64,000 bases of DNA from the NCBI RefSeq assembly GCF_036173105.1, contig NZ_CP108053.1, positions 8,556,001 through 8,620,000 on the forward strand, in the 5' to 3' direction. Position numbers and translations under genes: made by a program. Source of the stretch: Streptomyces sp. NBC_00287 (GTDB lineage: Bacteria; Actinomycetota; Actinomycetes; Streptomycetales; Streptomycetaceae). Below the pieces are notes generated by a model, which saw only the letters and a list, made by a program, of their open reading frames with translations, was not told where the DNA came from and searched no databases. This document shows, piece by piece, positions 8,246 to 17,108 of this stretch. Numbering within the stretch: position 1 is the first letter of the stretch; each line of letters opens with the position of its first letter.

Positions 8246-8258
8246 GTCCAATATGATA
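8232..8258. promoter_or_regulatory. palindromic operator and bidirectional leaderless promoter
   Basis: ATATTGGA (8233-8240), six bases, then TCCAATAT (8247-8254) form a perfect 8-bp inverted repeat. On the plus strand TATATT (8232-8237) lies 6 nt before ATG 8244. On the minus strand TATCAT (8258-8253) lies 7 nt before ATG 8245. Both start codons come from one CATG at 8243-8246. The HTH protein encoded here is the obvious candidate ligand, giving simultaneous repression of both genes. -35 boxes are not obvious. Confidence 0.75.
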
Positions 8259-8828
8259 GATCCTCTGGTGGAGCGGATCGCCACCCGGATTCGGGCCGAG
8301 CGGGAGCGCCGCCGGTGGACGCTGGCGCAGCTCGCGGACGCCTCCGGGGTCTCCCGGGCGATGATCAACCGGATCGAGCGCGGCGAGAGCAACCCCACGG
8401 CCGTCGTCCTCGGCAAGCTCTCCGCCGCCTTCCAGCTCAGCGTGGCCTCGCTGCTCGCGCAGGCAGAGGAGACCCCGGCCGAGGCGCCTGCGGGCGTGCG
8501 GCGGCGCGCCGACGACGTCGAGTGGGCAGACCCGGACACCGGGTACCGGCGCCGCCAGATCACCTCTCCCCGCTTCCCCGCCGAGATCGCGGAGATCCAT
8601 CTGCCGCCCGGCGCCCGCGTCCCCTATCCGGCCGCCGCCTTCGCCTTCCTCCACCAGCTCGTCTGGGTCCTGGAGGGGCACCTCACCTTCCACGACGGCG
8701 ACACGGTCCATGAACTCGGCGCGGGGGACATCATCGAACTCGGTGATCCCGCACCCCGCGTCTTCGCCAACACCGGTACCGACGAGTGCCGTTACGCCGT
8801 CGTCCTCAGCCGCACCGACCGGCCGTGA
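8244..8828 (+). CDS. XRE-family regulator with cupin sensor domain
   Basis: This 194-residue protein has an N-terminal helix-turn-helix (residues ~14-68; RRWTLAQLADASGVSRAMIN, RIERGESNPT) and a C-terminal cupin barrel (~110-190; LPPGARVPY, LVWVLEGHLTFHDGDTVHEL, GAGDIIELGDPAPRVF). This is the usual form of small-ligand-responsive XRE-cupin repressors. ATG 8244 is in the palindrome and has no ribosome site; ATG 8253 is an alternative. The stop overlaps the next gene as GTGA, so it forms an operon with an MFS exporter. It probably controls that exporter and the divergent acetyltransferase, all plausibly toxin- or antibiotic-handling. Confidence 0.9.
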   Translation: MSNMIDPLVERIATRIRAERERRRWTLAQLADASGVSRAMINRIERGESNPTAVVLGKLSAAFQLSVASLLAQAEETPAEAPAGVRRRADDVEWADPDTGYRRRQITSPRFPAEIAEIHLPPGARVPYPAAAFAFLHQLVWVLEGHLTFHDGDTVHELGAGDIIELGDPAPRVFANTGTDECRYAVVLSRTDRP

Positions 8829-9997
8829 CCCGCCCCTCGCGCCGGGGCGGCACCGCCCTGCTCGCCGCCATGGCCGGCACGGCGATAGCCGACAACTACA
8901 CCCTCCAGCCCGCACTCACCGTCGTCGCCGCCGACCTGGACGTCCCGCTCTCCGCGATCAGCCTCGTCCCCTCCGCCGCCCTCGCCGGCTCGATGACCGG
9001 CTTCGCCCTGCTGCTGCCCCTCGCCGACCGCATCGCCCCGAGCCGGCTGGTCGCCGCCCACTTCACCGCCCTCACCGTGGGCCTGGTCCTGGCCGCCACC
9101 GCCTCCGACGCCGCCGTGCTCGTGGCCGCCCACCTGATCATCGGCGCCGCCGCCTCGGTCGCCGCCCAGGCGAGCGTCATCGCCGGACGCCTGGCAGCAC
9201 CGGGCCGCCGCGGAGCCGCCGTCGCACTCGTGGCGACCGGCCTGTCCGCCGGAATCCTGCTCAGCCGGCTCATCGGAGGCGCCCTCACCGACCTGATCGG
9301 CTGGCGCGCGATGCTCCTGGTCTGCGCCGCCCTCGCCCTGCTCTGCGCCGGTACTGCCGCAGCCCTCCTGCCCGCAGAACGACCCCGGGCCCGCGACTCC
9401 TACCGCACCGCGCTGGCCACACTGCCCCGGCTCCCGCTGCGCGAGGCGCGGCTGCGACGCGCGGTCGCCACCGGAGGGCTCTGGTACTTCGCCTTCACCC
9501 TGCTGTGGGTCGGCCTCGCGCTCTCCCTGGCCCGGCCACCGCACTCCCTGGACCCCACCGCCATCGGCCTGTTCGGCCTGGCCGGACTGCTCGGCTTCGC
9601 CGTACTGCCGTTCACCGGGCGGCTCGTCGACCGCCGTACACCCCACACCGTGATGACCGCCGCCGTGGCGGTCGCGGCGAGCGGCACCCTGCTCATCGCC
9701 CTCGCGCCGGACTCCGTCCCGGCCATCGCCATCGGCCTCGCGGTGTTCGACGCGGGCTGCTTCGTCGCCCAGGCCGCCAACCAGAGCCTCGTCATCGGCA
9801 TCGACCCCACAAACTCCGGCAGCCTCAGCGGCGCCTACCTGATGCTGTACTTCGCCGTCGGCGCCCTCGGCACCGCCCTCGCCGGACCGCTGCTGGACGC
9901 CATCGGCATGCAGGGCACGACGCTCGTCGCGCTGAGCGCGTTGGCCGGAGCGGGCCTGCTCGCACGGGTACGGGCGCCCAGCCCCTCGTACGAGTGA
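8825..9997 (+). CDS. MFS transporter
   Basis: This 390-residue integral membrane protein has about 12 hydrophobic segments and an MFS layout: TM1-2 with DNYTLQPALTVVAADLDVP, the loop 2-3 equivalent LADRIAPSRLVAA, and a second-half repeat TGRLVDRRTPHTVMTA. It is probably a drug/proton antiporter. GTG 8825 is chosen over the upstream in-frame ATG because GTGA overlaps the regulator's stop, and the upstream extension is Arg/Pro-rich read-through of the regulator gene. It is co-transcribed with the XRE-cupin regulator. Confidence 0.9.
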   Translation: MTRPSRRGGTALLAAMAGTAIADNYTLQPALTVVAADLDVPLSAISLVPSAALAGSMTGFALLLPLADRIAPSRLVAAHFTALTVGLVLAATASDAAVLVAAHLIIGAAASVAAQASVIAGRLAAPGRRGAAVALVATGLSAGILLSRLIGGALTDLIGWRAMLLVCAALALLCAGTAAALLPAERPRARDSYRTALATLPRLPLREARLRRAVATGGLWYFAFTLLWVGLALSLARPPHSLDPTAIGLFGLAGLLGFAVLPFTGRLVDRRTPHTVMTAAVAVAASGTLLIALAPDSVPAIAIGLAVFDAGCFVAQAANQSLVIGIDPTNSGSLSGAYLMLYFAVGALGTALAGPLLDAIGMQGTTLVALSALAGAGLLARVRAPSPSYE

Positions 9998-10082
9998 GAC
10001 AAACTGGTGAGAGCCGGGGCAGACCAGTTGCCCTCCGGAAGAATTGCTGTCTCCGATTCGGCGGCACCGTCAGGAGAGACAC

Positions 10083-11756
10083 GTGGAGTACTACGACCTC
10101 GGCCCGCACGGCCGGACCGTCACCACCGCATCGCCCGAGGCCCAGCTCTGGTTCGACCGCGGGCTGACCTGGACGTACGCCTTCCACCACGAGGAGGCCG
10201 CCGAGTGCTTCCAGAAGGCGGCCGAGGCCGACCCCGACTGCGCCATGGCCCACTGGGGCCTCGCCTACGCCCTCGGACCGAACTACAACAAGCCCTGGGA
10301 GTTCTTCGACGAGCGTGACCTGATGCGGACCGTCGAACGCACCCACAGCGCCGTCGAGTTGGCCCACGCCAAGGCGGCCGGCTGCACCCCCGTCGAACAG
10401 GCCCTGATCAGCGCCCTGCGCGCCCGCTACCCGCAGGCGAAGGCCGTCGAGGACTGCTCGGTGTGGAACGCGCCCTACGCCGACGCCATGCGCGCCGTCC
10501 ACCAACTCGCCCCGGACGACCCGGACATCGCCACGCTGTACGCGGACGCGCTGATGAACCTCACGCCGTGGCAACTGTGGGACCTGCACACCGGACAGCC
10601 CGCCGAAGGCGCCCGCACCACCGAGGCCAGGGAGGTGCTGGAGCGGGTCGTGGAGTCCCCCGGCGGGCGACTCCACCCGGGCGTGCTGCATCTGTACATC
10701 CACCTGATGGAGATGTCCCCCACCCCCGAAGTCGCCCTGACGGCCGCCGACCGGCTGCGCGGACTCGTGCCCGACGCCGGACACCTCCACCACATGCCCT
10801 CCCACCTGGAGGTGCTCTGCGGGGACTACCGGCGGGTCGTCTCGGACAACACCACCGCGATCCTCGCGGACGAGAAGGTCCTGCGGCGCTCCGGGGCGAT
10901 GAACTTCTACACCCTGTACCGCGCGCACAACTACCACTTCAGGATCTACGGCGCGATGTTCCTCGGCCAGTCGCAGATCGCGCTGGAGACCGCCGACCAG
11001 CTGGAGGCGGCCGTACCGGAGGATCTGCTGCGGGTGCAGAGCCCGCCCATGGCCGACTGGCTGGAGGCCTTCCTCGCCATGCGGGTGCACGTCCTGATCC
11101 GCTTCGGCAAGTGGTCCGAGATCCTGGAGCTGCCGCCGCCCGCCGATCCCGAGCTGTACTCCATGACGACGGCGATGCTCCACTACGCCCGCGGTGTCGC
11201 CCTCTCCGCCACCGGCCACGTCCCCGCGGCCGAGACGGAACAGCGCCTGTTCCAGGAGGCGGCTGCCAAGGTCCCCGAGACCCGCATGCTGTTCAACAAC
11301 ACCTGCGCCGACATCCTCGCCATCGCCGAAGCGATGCTGGAGGGCGAACTGGAGTACCGCAAGGGCCGGTTCGAAGCCGCCTTCGCCGCCCTGGAACGCT
11401 CGATCGAGCTCGACGACAACCTCCCCTACGACGAACCCTGGGGCTGGATGCAGCCCACCCGGCACGCCTACGGCGCCCTGCTCCTGGAACAGGGCCGGAT
11501 CGCCGAGGCCGAGGCGGTCTACCGGGCCGACCTGGGCCTGGACGGCACCCTGCCGCGCGCCTGCCAGCACCCCGGCAACGTCTGGTCCCTGCACGGACTC
11601 CACGAATGCCTGATGCGCCAGGGCAAGGACGGCGAGGCCCGCATCATCGCCCAACAGCTGCGTATCGCCGCCGCGCTGGCGGACGTACCGATCGAGTCGT
11701 CCTGCTTCTGCCGCCTCGACACGGGCGCCGGTACGGGGGAGTGCTGCGGTTCGTAG
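10083..11756 (+). CDS. tetratricopeptide repeat protein of the His-rich conserved type
   Basis: This 557-residue cytosolic protein starts at GTG with AGGAGAGAC upstream. The first ~75 residues form a TPR hairpin (AQLWFDRGLTWTYAFHHEEA, FQKAAEADPDCAMAHWGLAY). The central part has conserved His clusters, HLYIHLMEMSPTPE and GHLHHMPSHLEVLCGDY, characteristic of a widespread TPR-protein family with no assigned function. Further TPR units occupy residues ~380-530. The C-terminus is Cys-rich (SSCFCRLD, ECCGS), which may bind metal. It appears to be transcribed alone, 85 nt after the MFS gene. Confidence 0.85.
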   Translation: MEYYDLGPHGRTVTTASPEAQLWFDRGLTWTYAFHHEEAAECFQKAAEADPDCAMAHWGLAYALGPNYNKPWEFFDERDLMRTVERTHSAVELAHAKAAGCTPVEQALISALRARYPQAKAVEDCSVWNAPYADAMRAVHQLAPDDPDIATLYADALMNLTPWQLWDLHTGQPAEGARTTEAREVLERVVESPGGRLHPGVLHLYIHLMEMSPTPEVALTAADRLRGLVPDAGHLHHMPSHLEVLCGDYRRVVSDNTTAILADEKVLRRSGAMNFYTLYRAHNYHFRIYGAMFLGQSQIALETADQLEAAVPEDLLRVQSPPMADWLEAFLAMRVHVLIRFGKWSEILELPPPADPELYSMTTAMLHYARGVALSATGHVPAAETEQRLFQEAAAKVPETRMLFNNTCADILAIAEAMLEGELEYRKGRFEAAFAALERSIELDDNLPYDEPWGWMQPTRHAYGALLLEQGRIAEAEAVYRADLGLDGTLPRACQHPGNVWSLHGLHECLMRQGKDGEARIIAQQLRIAAALADVPIESSCFCRLDTGAGTGECCGS

Positions 11757-11904
11757 ATGGGTGCTGTCCCCGATGGTCGCGGCCCCCTCGGTAGTGGTGA
11801 CGTCGTACCGGCGAAACCGCCGCCACCCCGGACGAAGGAGGGCCGCTCATCCACCCCCGCACGGTCGCCCGCATCCCGAAGGTCCACCGGTCCGAGGGGG
11901 TGAA

Positions 11905-12270
11905 GCATGGGACACGCGCTCGTCCGTTCCCCAGCAGCAGATCATCCGGGACTTCGGCCGCGCCCGCGCCAAGGCGCACAAGGACATCACAGGGCGCCTG
12001 CCTACGGCACGCCGGGCCGGGATGCCGAAGTGGAAGACCAAGCGTGAGGCGCTACCGACTCTCAACTACACCCGGCGCGGATTCCGGTTGAAGGACGATC
12101 GGCTCCATCGCGCGCACTGCGATGCGAGAGCCAAGCATCGCCTGCCGCTGGGTGAGCGCACCTACACCTGTACCGCATGCGGAACGGTGACCCCACGGGA
12201 CAAGAACTCCGCAGGCGTGATGCTCGTCCGGGCTGGTCTCAACCCGGCTGGTACCGATGGCGCAAGACCT
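11905..12270 (+). pseudogene. tnpB relic (IS605/IS607-type), internally deleted
   Basis: Two separated parts of a TnpB protein are joined in one frame: an N-terminal-half piece (SSVPQQQIIRDFGRARAKA, RAGMPKWKTKREALPTLNY, TRRGFRLKDDRLH) and the C-terminal zinc-ribbon region (RLPLGERTYTCTACGTVTP, RDKNSAGVMLVRAGLNPAG). The first ~90 residues and the whole RuvC-like catalytic core between the two pieces are missing. Only one CxxC half of the zinc site remains, at CTAC. No partner tnpA and no recognisable element ends are present, so this is a dead remnant. It runs directly into the protease fragment. Confidence 0.8.
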
Positions 12271-13058
12271 CCTGGAGCGCCTACAACGCGACGCCCGCAC
12301 CCGAACGCACCGAGGTCGGCGCGCTCGTCGCGACCTGGGACCACGACGACGACCCCGCCACCCCCGACCGGGTCGACTGGGTCTGCTCCGGAACCATGAT
12401 CGACACGAACACCTTCCTGACGGCCGCCCACTGCACCACGGACTGGCCGGACAACGTGCGCTTCTACGTGTCCCTGGACCAGGACGTGCAGTCCGGACTC
12501 GACGCCGCCGCCGTGAAGTACCCGGGCAACCCGTCCGCGCAGGCGAACGCCGTCGCCGTCGAGGGCGCCGCCCACAGCCACCCCGGCTACCCGGGCCCCG
12601 CGTCCGACACCCACGACATCTCCGTGATCGAGCTGCCCGCGGCGAAGGTGGCGGCCCGGTGGAGCTTCACCCCCGCCACCCTGCCCACCGCGAACCAACT
12701 CGGCACGCGGCAGCTGAACTCGACCGACTGGTTCGTCGCCGGATACGGCACCCAGGAGGCCGTACGCGGACCCGGCGGCCACACCCACCCCGGCGGTGGC
12801 GTCCGTATGAAGGCACCCGTCACCTTCAACGCGCTCAACAACTCCTGGGTCCGCCTCGCCATGACCGCGCCCCAGGGCAACGGCGGTGCCTGTTACGGCG
12901 ATTCGGGCGGCCCCAACTTCGCGGTGCTCGGCGGGAAGACCGTGCTGGCGGCCACCACGATCACCGGGGACTCCCCGTGCTACGCGACGAACGTGACCTA
13001 CCGCCTGGACACCCCCGGCGCCCGGGCCTTCCTGTCCCCGTTCGTGAAACTGCCCTAG
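12177..13058 (+). pseudogene. trypsin-like serine protease lacking its signal peptide (5' replaced by tnpB relic)
   Basis: The frame contains a complete chymotrypsin-fold core: TAAHC (His85), DTHDISVIEL (Asp147) and GDSGGP (Ser243), with paired Cys. This is the secreted Streptomyces trypsin-like type. Homologues are exported, yet no signal peptide or propeptide is encoded. The first ~35 residues of the open frame are out-of-frame tnpB sequence, and protease homology starts near YNATPAPERTEVGAL (about 12280). The 5' end was therefore probably lost when the mobile element inserted or recombined. The catalytic triad is intact, so the loss may be recent. Confidence 0.75.
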
Positions 13059-13083
13059 ACGGACACGGCTCTACGCTGCCGTC

Positions 13084-13953
13084 ATGACGGAAACAGAGGA
13101 GGGGCCGGCGGCAGCGGCGGCCCGCTTCACGGGCAGCGCCGTGCTCGACGCGCGGCGCCTGTCCGGCACACTGACCGAAGTCACCCTCGACGGGGGGAGG
13201 GTGGTGATGGTCAAGCGAGGGGACGGCGGGCCCGGGGCGACCTGGGCCGAGGCGGCCGGACTGCGGTGGCTGGGGGCCGCCGGGACGGTCCGCGTGCCCG
13301 CCGTGCACGGGCACGACGAGGAGTGGCTGGTCACCGACCGCGTCCCGGCCGGCCGCCCGAGCCCCGAGGCGGCGGAGCGACTCGGCCGGGAGCTGGCAGC
13401 GCTGCACGCGGCGGGCGCCCCGGCGTTCGGCGCGCCACCGCCCGACGGCCCGCGGGAGGCGTACATCGGACTGGCACCCATGCGGAACGTCGACGGCCAC
13501 GACTGGCCGCGCTGGTACGCCGAGCACCGGGTGCTGCCGTACGTGCGCCGGGCGGTCGACGGCGGCACGCTCGGCGCCGCCGAGGCCGCGGACTTCGAGC
13601 GCGTCTGCGACCGGCTGCCCGAACTGGCGGGCCCCGCCGAGCCTCCGGCCCGACTGCACGGCGACCTGTGGAACGGGAACGTCCTGTGGGCCGCGGACGG
13701 GCACGCCTGGCTGATCGACCCGGCCGCGCACGGCGGCCACCGCGAGACGGACCTGGCGATGCTCCACCTCTTCGGCTGCCCTCACCTGGACCGCCTGCTG
13801 GACGGCTACCAGCACACGGCCCCGCTGGCCGACGGCTGGCCCGCTCGCATCGCCCTCCACCAGCTCTTCCCGCTCCTCGTCCACGCGGTCCTCTTCGGCC
13901 GGGGGTACGCGGAACAGGCACTGGCGGCGGCGAGGTCGGCCTTGGCGCGCTGA
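13084..13953 (+). CDS. fructosamine kinase family protein
   Basis: This 289-residue protein has an aminoglycoside-phosphotransferase/fructosamine-3-kinase fold. Visible motifs are VVMVKRGDGG with the ATP-binding Lys, the catalytic loop LHGDLWNGNVLW (His-Gly-Asp...Asn), and the metal-binding LIDPAAHGGHRETDLAML, which is diagnostic for the fructosamine kinase branch. The family phosphorylates ketoamine adducts and repairs glycated proteins. There is no Shine-Dalgarno; TACGCT ends 6 nt before ATG, so the mRNA is probably leaderless. Confidence 0.9.
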   Translation: MTETEEGPAAAAARFTGSAVLDARRLSGTLTEVTLDGGRVVMVKRGDGGPGATWAEAAGLRWLGAAGTVRVPAVHGHDEEWLVTDRVPAGRPSPEAAERLGRELAALHAAGAPAFGAPPPDGPREAYIGLAPMRNVDGHDWPRWYAEHRVLPYVRRAVDGGTLGAAEAADFERVCDRLPELAGPAEPPARLHGDLWNGNVLWAADGHAWLIDPAAHGGHRETDLAMLHLFGCPHLDRLLDGYQHTAPLADGWPARIALHQLFPLLVHAVLFGRGYAEQALAAARSALAR

Positions 13954-13981
13954 CGCGGCCAAAGGCGGCCTCTGCACGCGG

Positions 13982-14440
13982 TCAGACGGGAACCCGGAGC
14001 GTCTCCACGGCCCGTACCAGCGGGGCGAGTTCGGGGTTCAGGGCCGCCTCGTCGAGGGCCTCGCGCAGGGCGGACTCGTTGGTGGGGCGGGCCTCTTCGA
14101 GGAGCTTCAGGCCGGCTTCCGTCACGTCCGTGTAGATGCCGCGGCGGTCGGTGGGGCAGAGGTAGCGGGAGAGCAGGCCTCGGTCCTCCAGGCGGGTCAC
14201 CAGGCGGGTGGTGGCGCTCTGGCTCAGGACCACGGCGTCGGCGACCTGCTTCATCTGGAGGTGGCCGCCCTCGCCGCTGTGCTGTCGGCTCAACACGTCG
14301 AGCAGCGAGTACTCCCGCACGCTGAGGTCGTGTCCGGACTGCAGCGCGCGCTCGATATGGGCCTCGATCCGCCCGTGCAGCAGGGAGAGCGCGCACCAGC
14401 CCTGGGCGAGGGCGGTGAGTGCGGGATCTGTGGCGGTCAT
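13982..14440 (-). CDS. MarR family transcriptional regulator
   Basis: This 152-residue protein has a winged helix: SVREYSLLDVLSR, then LQMKQVADAVVLSQSATTRL (recognition helix), VTRLEDRGLLSR, then the wing CPTDRRGIYTDVTEAGL. Dimerisation helices flank both ends. A strong GGAGGAGA ribosome site precedes ATG 14440. It is divergent from the 119-residue gene beginning at 14635, its most likely target. Confidence 0.92.
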   Translation of the reverse strand: MTATDPALTALAQGWCALSLLHGRIEAHIERALQSGHDLSVREYSLLDVLSRQHSGEGGHLQMKQVADAVVLSQSATTRLVTRLEDRGLLSRYLCPTDRRGIYTDVTEAGLKLLEEARPTNESALREALDEAALNPELAPLVRAVETLRVPV

Positions 14441-14634
14441 GGGCCTGTCTCCTCCGTCCCGGTGTGACTCCCACCAGGATATGCCATCCGCGAAATTGTC
14501 GTCGTACGCAATTATTGATCGCTTGCAAGTGTTTGGTGCAACTCGCTGGCGCCGCCCCTTGTTCCCCCGCTAGCGTCAAGATCCCTGCCCGGCCGACACC
14601 GACGACCGGCGACCCGTACGGAGTGCGACCCGCG

Positions 14635-14994
14635 ATGACCAGCCGCCCGCCCGCCACGACAACCCTCTGGCGCCCCACCGGCCCCGAGGAGCTGGCCCTG
14701 GTCCGTGAGCTGGAGTGGCGGGCCTGGCCGCCGCGTCTGTCGGAGCAGCCGATTTTCTACCCGGTCCTCAACGAGGACTACGCGGTGCGGATCGCCCGGG
14801 ACTGGAACGTCAAGCACAGCGGCGCCGGCTTCGTGACCCGCTTCGAGGTCGAGTCCGACTTCCTGCGCCGCTACCCGGTCCAGCAGGCGGGCGGCGAGAC
14901 GATCCTGGAGCTGTGGGTGCCGGCCGAGGAGCTCGACGAGTTCAACGCGCACATCGTCGGAACGATCGAGGTCGTGCACGAGTTCCGGGCTTAA
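14635..14994 (+). CDS. conserved small protein, often labelled ADP-ribosylation/crystallin J1
   Basis: This 119-residue protein has a well-conserved actinobacterial pattern: LWRPTGPEELALV, WPPRLSEQPIFYPVLNEDYA, RIARDWNVKHSGAGFVTRFE, VPAEELDEFN and HIVGTIEVV. Similar proteins are commonly named ADP-ribosylation/crystallin J1, but they are too short to be ADP-ribosylglycohydrolases and that name is doubtful. No signal peptide or membrane segment is seen. It overlaps the convergent PucR-like gene by 4 nt. Confidence 0.8.
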   Translation: MTSRPPATTTLWRPTGPEELALVRELEWRAWPPRLSEQPIFYPVLNEDYAVRIARDWNVKHSGAGFVTRFEVESDFLRRYPVQQAGGETILELWVPAEELDEFNAHIVGTIEVVHEFRA

Positions 14995-15980
14995 CTCCGG
15001 GCCAAGTGGCGCATCGCCAGCGCCAGTTGGAGCCGGAAGCGGCCCTGTGGTGTGCGTACCGGCCAGCCCAGCAGGTGCTCGGCGTGGGTCAGGCGGTCCT
15101 GGAGCGTGGAGTGGTGGACGCTGATGTCTACGGCCGCCGCCCGCAGGCTCGTCGTGGAGGCGACCGCGTGCAGTGTGGTGAGCAGCCAGGGGGTGGTCGA
15201 TGCCGCGCGCTCCAGGGCCTGGACATCCGCCGGCGGCTCGGCGCCCAGCACCACCAGCTCGGCGATCCGGGCGACGTCCCCGAGATCGTCGGCGTACACC
15301 ACCCGTGATCCGGGGTCCCGGGCCGTGCCCTCCGCGGTGAAGCGCAGCGCGGTACGGGCGTCGGCCCACGACCGTGGCAGGTCGAGCACGGGTACGGCGG
15401 GGCCGACCCCGACCCGGCCGACGGGCAGATCGCCCTCCGTCTCCGCCGCGACGATCAGGGGCGGCCCCCCGGACACGGCCAGCGCACGCGCCCGGCCCGC
15501 GGGATCCAGGCCGAGGCGGCGGGCCGCGTGCAGTCGGGTCGGCTGCGGTGCCGTGGCGTCGAGGAGCGTCTCCATCAGGGCCGGATCGTCGGCCGGGGCC
15601 CTGCCGCGGGTGCGGTCCAGCACCAGCCGTACGGCACCGGCGGCCCGCTCCAGGATCACCGCGTCGACCACGCTGGGCGCCGCCCCGGACCGCTCCAGCC
15701 ACAGCGCCGCCGAGCCGCCCGGCGTCAGAGCGGCGGACGGCCAGGCCGGGTCCGGCGGCAGCTCGGTGTCGCTGCGGGTGCCGTCGGCCTCGACCCGTAC
15801 CCGCACCCGCCGCTCCGCGTCGACCAGCCGCGCCGGCACCCCGGCCAGCACGGCGGCTCCCCTTACCAGCGCCTCCACACCGGCCCGTGACTCGGCCAGT
15901 CGATCGAAGTAGGCGATGACCCGCACGGCGGCGCCGGCGTCCGGGTCCAGCGCGGTGAGGCGCCCGGCCAGCTCTTTCAT
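14991..15980 (-). CDS. PucR-type helix-turn-helix regulator
   Basis: This 329-residue protein ends in the PucR C-terminal DNA-binding domain: LLTTLHAVASTTSLRAAAVD, ISVHHSTLQDRLTHAEHLLG, RFRLQLALAMRHL. The upstream ~250 residues resemble the GGDEF-like/regulatory middle part of this family, with a poorly conserved N-terminus. The start has no clear Shine-Dalgarno. Its target is unknown; neighbours are the convergent 119-residue gene and the saccharopine-dehydrogenase-like gene. Confidence 0.85.
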   Translation of the reverse strand: MKELAGRLTALDPDAGAAVRVIAYFDRLAESRAGVEALVRGAAVLAGVPARLVDAERRVRVRVEADGTRSDTELPPDPAWPSAALTPGGSAALWLERSGAAPSVVDAVILERAAGAVRLVLDRTRGRAPADDPALMETLLDATAPQPTRLHAARRLGLDPAGRARALAVSGGPPLIVAAETEGDLPVGRVGVGPAVPVLDLPRSWADARTALRFTAEGTARDPGSRVVYADDLGDVARIAELVVLGAEPPADVQALERAASTTPWLLTTLHAVASTTSLRAAAVDISVHHSTLQDRLTHAEHLLGWPVRTPQGRFRLQLALAMRHLARS

Positions 15981-16024
15981 ACGTTCATAGTGCGTCGGCC
16001 GGGCACCTTTCGAGGAGCCCCTGG

Positions 16025-17044
16025 CTAGCGGCGGATGTCGACCGTTACATGCGCCGACAGCGCGCCGAGGAAGTCGGCCGCGTCGAAGGCCGCCCCTGCG
16101 GACGCGACACCCACCGTCCTGGTTCGCCCGGTGAGGACACGGGCCACCGCCTCCACCGCGAGGGGCGCGCTGACCGCGTAGATGTCCCGGCCCCGCGCCA
16201 CCGCACGGCGTTCCCGGCCGGCCGAGCGTACGACGACGTCGACGAGGAAGGTCTGATCGGAGCGTCCGCGCTCGTCGGCCGCCGTCGGCTCCGGTGTGTC
16301 CGGGGTCGCGATGTCCCTGGCCGCCTCGGTCGTCATGTACGTACGCACGTCGGGCACGGTCAGATGGCTGGGTACGGTGACGACGTCGGCCATCGTGAAC
16401 TCGGCGACGACCGGCCGGGTGCCCAGCGGCTCGGGGAACGGCCAGTCCACGACGGCCGGCGCGTCGTCGTGGTACTCCAGGCGGCCCTTGGCATAGCGGA
16501 CCCGTCGGCCCCCGCGCCGCTCCCGGGAGACGTCGCCCGCGATCCGCGTCCCGGCGGTGGGGTGCCAGCCGTTCAGGCCGTAGGCGATGTGCACCTCGTC
16601 CGCGCTCGTCCAGTCGCCCATCGCGGACGTGACGAGCAGATCGCCGAGTCCGCCGTAGAAGGCCATCGCGGGCACGATCAGCGTGCCCGCCGCCCGGGCG
16701 CGGTCGGTGAACTGCGTGAACGTGTCGTCGTTCGCCTCGATCTCGGCCGCCACGTCCACGTACGGGATCCCGGCGCGCAGCGCCGCCTCGATCACCGGCG
16801 CGGCGGTCGTCGCGAACGGCCCGGCAGTGTTGATCACGGCCGCCGTACCCGCCAGCGCGCGGTCCAGCGAGGCCGGGTCATCGACGGACGCCGGACGGAC
16901 GTCGAGGCCCGGTGCGGCCGCCGCCCGCAGCTTCTCGGCGTCACGGCCGGACAGCACCGGGACGAACCCCCGCGCCAGCAGTTCCGCCACCACGAACCGC
17001 CCGGTGTGCCCGTACGCGCCGAACACCGCCACCTGCTGCCCCAT
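16025..17044 (-). CDS. saccharopine dehydrogenase-like NAD(P)-binding protein
   Basis: This 339-residue protein starts with a Rossmann loop VAVFGAYGHTGRFVVAELL, then LSGRDAEKL, VINTAGPF and IPYVDVAAE, the signature of the saccharopine-dehydrogenase/trans-acting enoyl-reductase-like group. The substrate is unknown. GGGGAG precedes ATG 17044. It faces the GlxA-type regulator across 100 nt containing an inverted repeat, so it is the probable target. Confidence 0.85.
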   Translation of the reverse strand: MGQQVAVFGAYGHTGRFVVAELLARGFVPVLSGRDAEKLRAAAAPGLDVRPASVDDPASLDRALAGTAAVINTAGPFATTAAPVIEAALRAGIPYVDVAAEIEANDDTFTQFTDRARAAGTLIVPAMAFYGGLGDLLVTSAMGDWTSADEVHIAYGLNGWHPTAGTRIAGDVSRERRGGRRVRYAKGRLEYHDDAPAVVDWPFPEPLGTRPVVAEFTMADVVTVPSHLTVPDVRTYMTTEAARDIATPDTPEPTAADERGRSDQTFLVDVVVRSAGRERRAVARGRDIYAVSAPLAVEAVARVLTGRTRTVGVASAGAAFDAADFLGALSAHVTVDIRR

Positions 17045-17108
17045 GACTTCTCCCCGTTCTCGTGCGTTCCGTTGTGATCATCCTGGCAAGGACGGGCACC
17101 CCACCGTG

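Noticed and set aside
11905..12270. Functional TnpB RNA-guided nuclease with a guide RNA downstream
   Set aside because: The RuvC catalytic core is deleted and the downstream sequence is protease coding DNA; no conserved right end is visible.
14635..14994. Calling this gene an ADP-ribosylglycohydrolase
   Set aside because: At 119 residues it lacks the size and metal-binding Asp clusters of that family; only the inherited database label suggests it.
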